Shown: in pieces, positions 61,001 through 64,000 of the stretch
How the letters are laid out: every line of letters starts with the position of its first letter
How positions within the stretch are numbered: position 1 is the stretch's first letter
DNA from: Tomocerus qinae
Taxonomy: Eukaryota > Arthropoda > Collembola > Entomobryomorpha > Tomoceridae
Assembly: GCA_020055645.1 (NCBI GenBank)
Contig: CM034546.1
Location: 61,256,001-61,320,000 of the forward strand
Reading direction: 5' to 3'
Length of the DNA: 64,000 nt
Translations under genes and position numbers: made by a program
The notes under the pieces: model-generated
Told to the model about the DNA's origin: nothing
Database searches by the model: none
The model's input: the letters and a program-made list of their open reading frames with translations, nothing else

Positions 61001-61440
61001 TTGCAGATTGTCATTTTTATCTATTTTACTTTTCATGTTACTCATTTATAGTCTAAATACATTGAAATAAATAGCAATTAAATTTCTATAAATTGTTCGT
61101 GTCTATTCTCTAATAGTAATAATAATACATGTTATATTGTCCGGCAACACGTTTGCATACTTAAACTAAATTGGAGTTGTCTGCAAACTATGCAGTTGGC
61201 AGGTGTAAAAGTTTTTTGAAGGCTTTAAATTATAACGTAGGCAATTTGGTAGGAATTTAGGATCAAATAAAGCCTTCAGTGTAAATCCTTTTTCATGTTG
61301 CAGTTCACTTTGAATAACTAAAGTTAATAGTGCTGACTGAAATATTTTATTATTATTGGGGACGTTAATTCTCCGTCCTTTGGGAAGAACATGACATTAG
61401 GAGTGTTAAAAATTTCAAGTTGTCATGCTGAAAATAATTT
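58095..61440. repeat. Direct duplication of chemoreceptor 5' flank (58095-58760 and 60820-61440)
   Basis: The two stretches align over more than 600 bp (for example AATTATTCCTGAATT, AATTGTTTTCTGGA and AGACTAAATTGGAATTT-type blocks). Each lies upstream of a copy of the same chemoreceptor exon 1 (58845 and 62254), so the gene unit was duplicated in tandem. Confidence 0.75.
58845..60721 (+). CDS. Chemoreceptor-like seven-helix protein D
   Basis: Three exons, 58845-59214 (370 nt), 59458-59872 (415 nt) and 60307-60721 (415 nt), join in phases 1 and 2 to 1,200 nt, 399 residues, the usual length of arthropod gustatory/odorant receptors. The start MSTKSSLFWYGILINLAYLI is repeated in the decayed copy at 62254. 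Hydrophobic segments recur through all exons, for example IGILSNVIYVIFLSRVF, IGSIFIILNSVNCVFLMWTY and LATASLFIFCAICIAFSW, and the protein ends on a short hydrophobic segment (IIFIRLSKLLIAF). It belongs to a different subfamily from A and B. Exon 2 acceptor (AAATAAG) is supported by alignment with the exon 2 start of the second copy near 63960. Ligand unknown. Confidence 0.7.
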
Positions 61441-62253
61441 CTACCTGCTAATCTAGAATTATTTCAGAAAGCGGTTTAGGGATTTGCAAACTTTAGACAA
61501 AACAAGAGAAATGTTGATGGCCGTGTACATTTGTATGGAATAGGTAAATGTAACCTAGTTAATTAATTTTATAATAAAACCTCAATACACTTTTTATCAA
61601 ACATTTCTGTCCAGAACTATTAGAAGGTACTTTAAAGCAGTATATAAGAGTCCAATTATGGTAATTTTCAAAAAACTGTGGATTAAGTGGTTTGTTTATA
61701 TTTGTGTTGGGGTTAAATTCCTTCATTATTCTAGCGTCTGGCCCTTTCAAGTGCAGAGCTCTGTTCTCAGTCGCTATTTGCTATTTAGGTCTCCCTAACA
61801 ATCTATAATCAACTGACAAGTATTAATTGTAATGACCAACCATTTTTATACACATTTCTCAAAAATATTGCCTTGTAAAAGAGAATAAGTATGCCAAAGA
61901 ACTATCACGGGTAATTAACTTTAATACCATGTCTAATATTGTTACAATACTTGGAGACGTATAATATAAAATTGGGCCTGTGTGTAATAATGGAAGTAGA
62001 TGTAAACAATAAACTTGGTATTAAAATTTAATGAAGATGAAGACATGTTATTAAATAATAAATTGGCATTTCAAGAACATGCTATCAAATTAGAGGGTAC
62101 AATATGCGTGTTGCAAATAAACCGGTTTTCAAACAAAATTACATAATTACAGACGGCATACAAATGTGATTAAAGTTTTCTGCCCATCAATGTGAGCAAG
62201 AAACCACTGAATCAATTCTGAAGTAGCGATTTACAAAAGAATTTTTTGCGAAA
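61441..62253. other. Intergenic, nothing recognised
   Basis: Noncoding flank of the second chemoreceptor copy. No repeat or gene seen. Confidence 0.35.
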
Positions 62254-62860
62254 ATGTCTATGAAAACTATATTTTGGTACGGAATACTTATCAATCTGGC
62301 ATATTTAATAGGAGCAAGTCCATTTTGTGCCCCAAAACACCAAGATTGCTCAAGAAAATTTATTGTGATAATAGCTAAAATCAAAATGGAGATATAAATT
62401 AGCAATGCTTTCAAATGCGATTTATGTTATATTCCGAGTTCATTTCTCTTTCTATGATAAAATATTTTCATTCTATACTTCAGTGGATATTCTACCATCG
62501 TTTATTTAATGCTTAATCTATATTACAACAAATGAATGCTAAACCTGAATAAGGGTATATCTTGGAATAATACTCGGTGTTTATTTTTTAAATTTATTTG
62601 TAAACAAACTAAAAAGCCAATAGTTGCAGGTAACGCATCCGACAACCGACTTATAATTTACAAACAACTTCTCTACCTACATAATGGAAAAAAATTAACA
62701 GAAACAGCTTGCAACACAATGGATAGTTCAGCGAGGAGAACTTTACACCCAAACTAGATAATCCCTAGATTGGCAAAAATATACTCAAACCTCAAGGCTA
62801 GTGGAAGTAAAATAGGTTTGGAATTCCCAGGCAATTCTTAATTTTTTTGAAGGTAAACCG

Positions 62861-62997
62861 ATTTATGACGTCACACACGGCGACTTTCCTATGCATTTGC
62901 ATGGGGCATCACCATGGTGAATGTGCATGTCAAAAAATTTTCTGCCCATGGAAATTTTGGAAATTTATAGGAAATGTCGTCGTGTGACGTCATAAAT
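62861..62997. mobile_element. Small MITE with ATTTATGACGTCACA ends
   Basis: ATTTATGACGTCACAC at the left and GTGTGACGTCATAAAT at the right are perfect inverted repeats; GGCGAC-type sequence extends the match. The size is 137 bp. No clear target duplication. Confidence 0.6.
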
Positions 62998-63190
62998 AGC
63001 TTACATTACAAAAAAATCTAGCACTAGAGAGAGAGGATACTTATCCTAATTTAAGTTCCAATCTTACCTATTCTATCATTTTCAAGAATCCCTAATTTTC
63101 AGCAACCAAGTTGCTCCCTGAAACCATCCATATCCTACTCTAAACTCCGTCCGCAAAGTGCGGCATTCGTTGGCACTTCGAATTTTTTTT

Positions 63191-63322
63191 GTTGCTTAGT
63201 TATGACATCACGCGGTGTCAATTTTCTTATACAATCCAATCGGGCGGAAATTTACGCTTGCAATTTTGTGCGAGAATGGGAAACAGAAATAGTCGCCGTG
63301 TGGTGTCACATAGCTAAGCAAC
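63191..63322. mobile_element. Small MITE with GTTGCTTAG ends
   Basis: GTTGCTTAGTTATGACATCA at 63191 pairs with TGGTGTCACATAGCTAAGCA then AC ending at 63322. The inner TGACATCACGCGG motif resembles the ends of the element at 62861, so the two may be related. An open frame (63202-63384) crosses it by chance. Confidence 0.5.
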
Positions 63323-63565
63323 ACAAAATTGAGACTATTCTCGGAATATACCTTCCCAGTGGTGTTTCACCGAAGGGGTACTAAGGGTAGGAGGGTGGGC
63401 GGGTTGCCGCCCCATAAGGCTCGCGAATTTTTTTAGAGGGCCACATGGAAGGGGTATAGAAAAACCGCTTCTAAACAGCTCATGAACAATAAAAAACTTG
63501 ATAATTCAAGTGTAAATTAAAGTTTTGCTTAAATTTTGAGGTACATAATGTTCATAATGCCAAAA

Positions 63566-63623
63566 AGGTGGGGTACCAACCCTCCTTCTGCCGAGAGGAG
63601 GGTAGCTGGTAAGTACCCCACCT
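63566..63623. repeat. Strong local hairpin
   Basis: AGGTGGGGTAC and GTACCCCACCT are perfect inverted arms, with an inner ACCCTCCT/AGGAGGGT pair. The structure lies in the insertion within the chemoreceptor D relic. Confidence 0.55.
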
Positions 63624-64000
63624 GTCCTGCCAGCGGAGGGGCTGCAATGCTCATTATGCGACCCTAAGAGTTATGTCAGTTCAACTATTGGTAAAATGTC
63701 GGATGTATTTTGTCAGATGTTGGGATTTTCAGATTATGATAATTGTCGTAACTATGGATTTTCAAACATTTAAAATCTTCTTTCTAACTTACACCGTTAT
63801 TTGGGTTATTCAATCAAATATATTGTATCACAGAATCTCAGTTCATTAATAGCGTGACAGAAGTGTGCCTCAATTTCCATGGTAAGATTAAAAATGCATC
63901 TAGAGATAAAAAAACGATCATATTAAAACTGTAATCCCACTTATGATTTATAATTTCAGGAGAGTATGCTATAGGTAACTCAACAATGCGGAAAGTGAGC

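Larger units (their letters stand above)
62254..64000 (+). pseudogene. Decayed copy of chemoreceptor D, interrupted, runs off the window
   Basis: Starts as MSMKTIFWYGILINLAYLIG at 62254, then single-base shifts and a deletion of about 35 bp (around 62436) break the frame. Similarity stops near 62530 and resumes at about 63826 (SQFINSV...VCLNFHG), followed by a donor at about 63882 and an exon 2 start after TTTCAG at 63959. The intervening 1.3 kb is an insertion holding two small TIR repeats. Exon 2 continues past the window. Confidence 0.75.

Overview
The window is nuclear DNA of an AT-rich animal, most likely an arthropod and plausibly a springtail (Collembola). Genes are split by short GT-AG introns. 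Conserved single-copy animal genes (THOC2, UBE2H, ANAPC4, a ZYG11-family protein) sit beside chemoreceptor-like seven-helix genes, a GH45 cellulase (a family known in springtails, some beetles, mites and nematodes) and TTAGG runs, the usual arthropod telomere unit. The springtail call is an inference from family content; no marker gene is present. All exon models below were built by eye from splice sites, phase and similarity to remembered families. In the multi-exon genes modelled as intact, the exon lengths sum to a multiple of three.

Layout. 1-4.2 kb: an internally deleted relic of a ZYG11-like gene (+) faces UBE2H (-). 4.2-11.5 kb: repeat-rich DNA with a 1.27 kb foldback element bounded by 8-bp target duplications, TTAGG-bearing repeats and a hAT-type MITE. 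11.6-17.6 kb: THOC2 in 22 exons (+). 17.6-19.3 kb: a tandem repeat split by a second foldback. 19.3-32 kb: a minus-strand chemoreceptor-like cluster (one intact gene, one with two 1-base frameshifts, two relics), interrupted by a 3,757-bp hAT transposon with a nearly intact transposase. 32.7-36.2 kb: a complete ZYG11-like gene (+), tail to tail with ANAPC4 (-, 37.2-40.5 kb). 42.2-42.8 kb: a deletion derivative of the same hAT. 44.1-45.1 kb: a small secreted or GPI-anchored DOMON protein. 47-50.6 kb: two tandem genes joining a REX4/ISG20-type DEDDh exonuclease to NFX1-like Cys/His fingers; the second has lost much of its finger tail. 50.6-55.3 kb: mostly noncoding, with a small C2H2 protein, local duplications and MITEs. 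55.4-57.7 kb: GH45 endoglucanase, with a MITE nested inside another MITE in intron 2. 58-64 kb: an intact 399-residue chemoreceptor-like gene, a duplicated flank and a decayed second copy running off the window end.

The genes do not form a pathway. Housekeeping functions (mRNA export, two ubiquitin-ligase components, one E2 enzyme) are interleaved with fast-evolving tandem families. Much of the remaining DNA is hAT-type and foldback repeats, many still showing their 8-bp target-site duplications.
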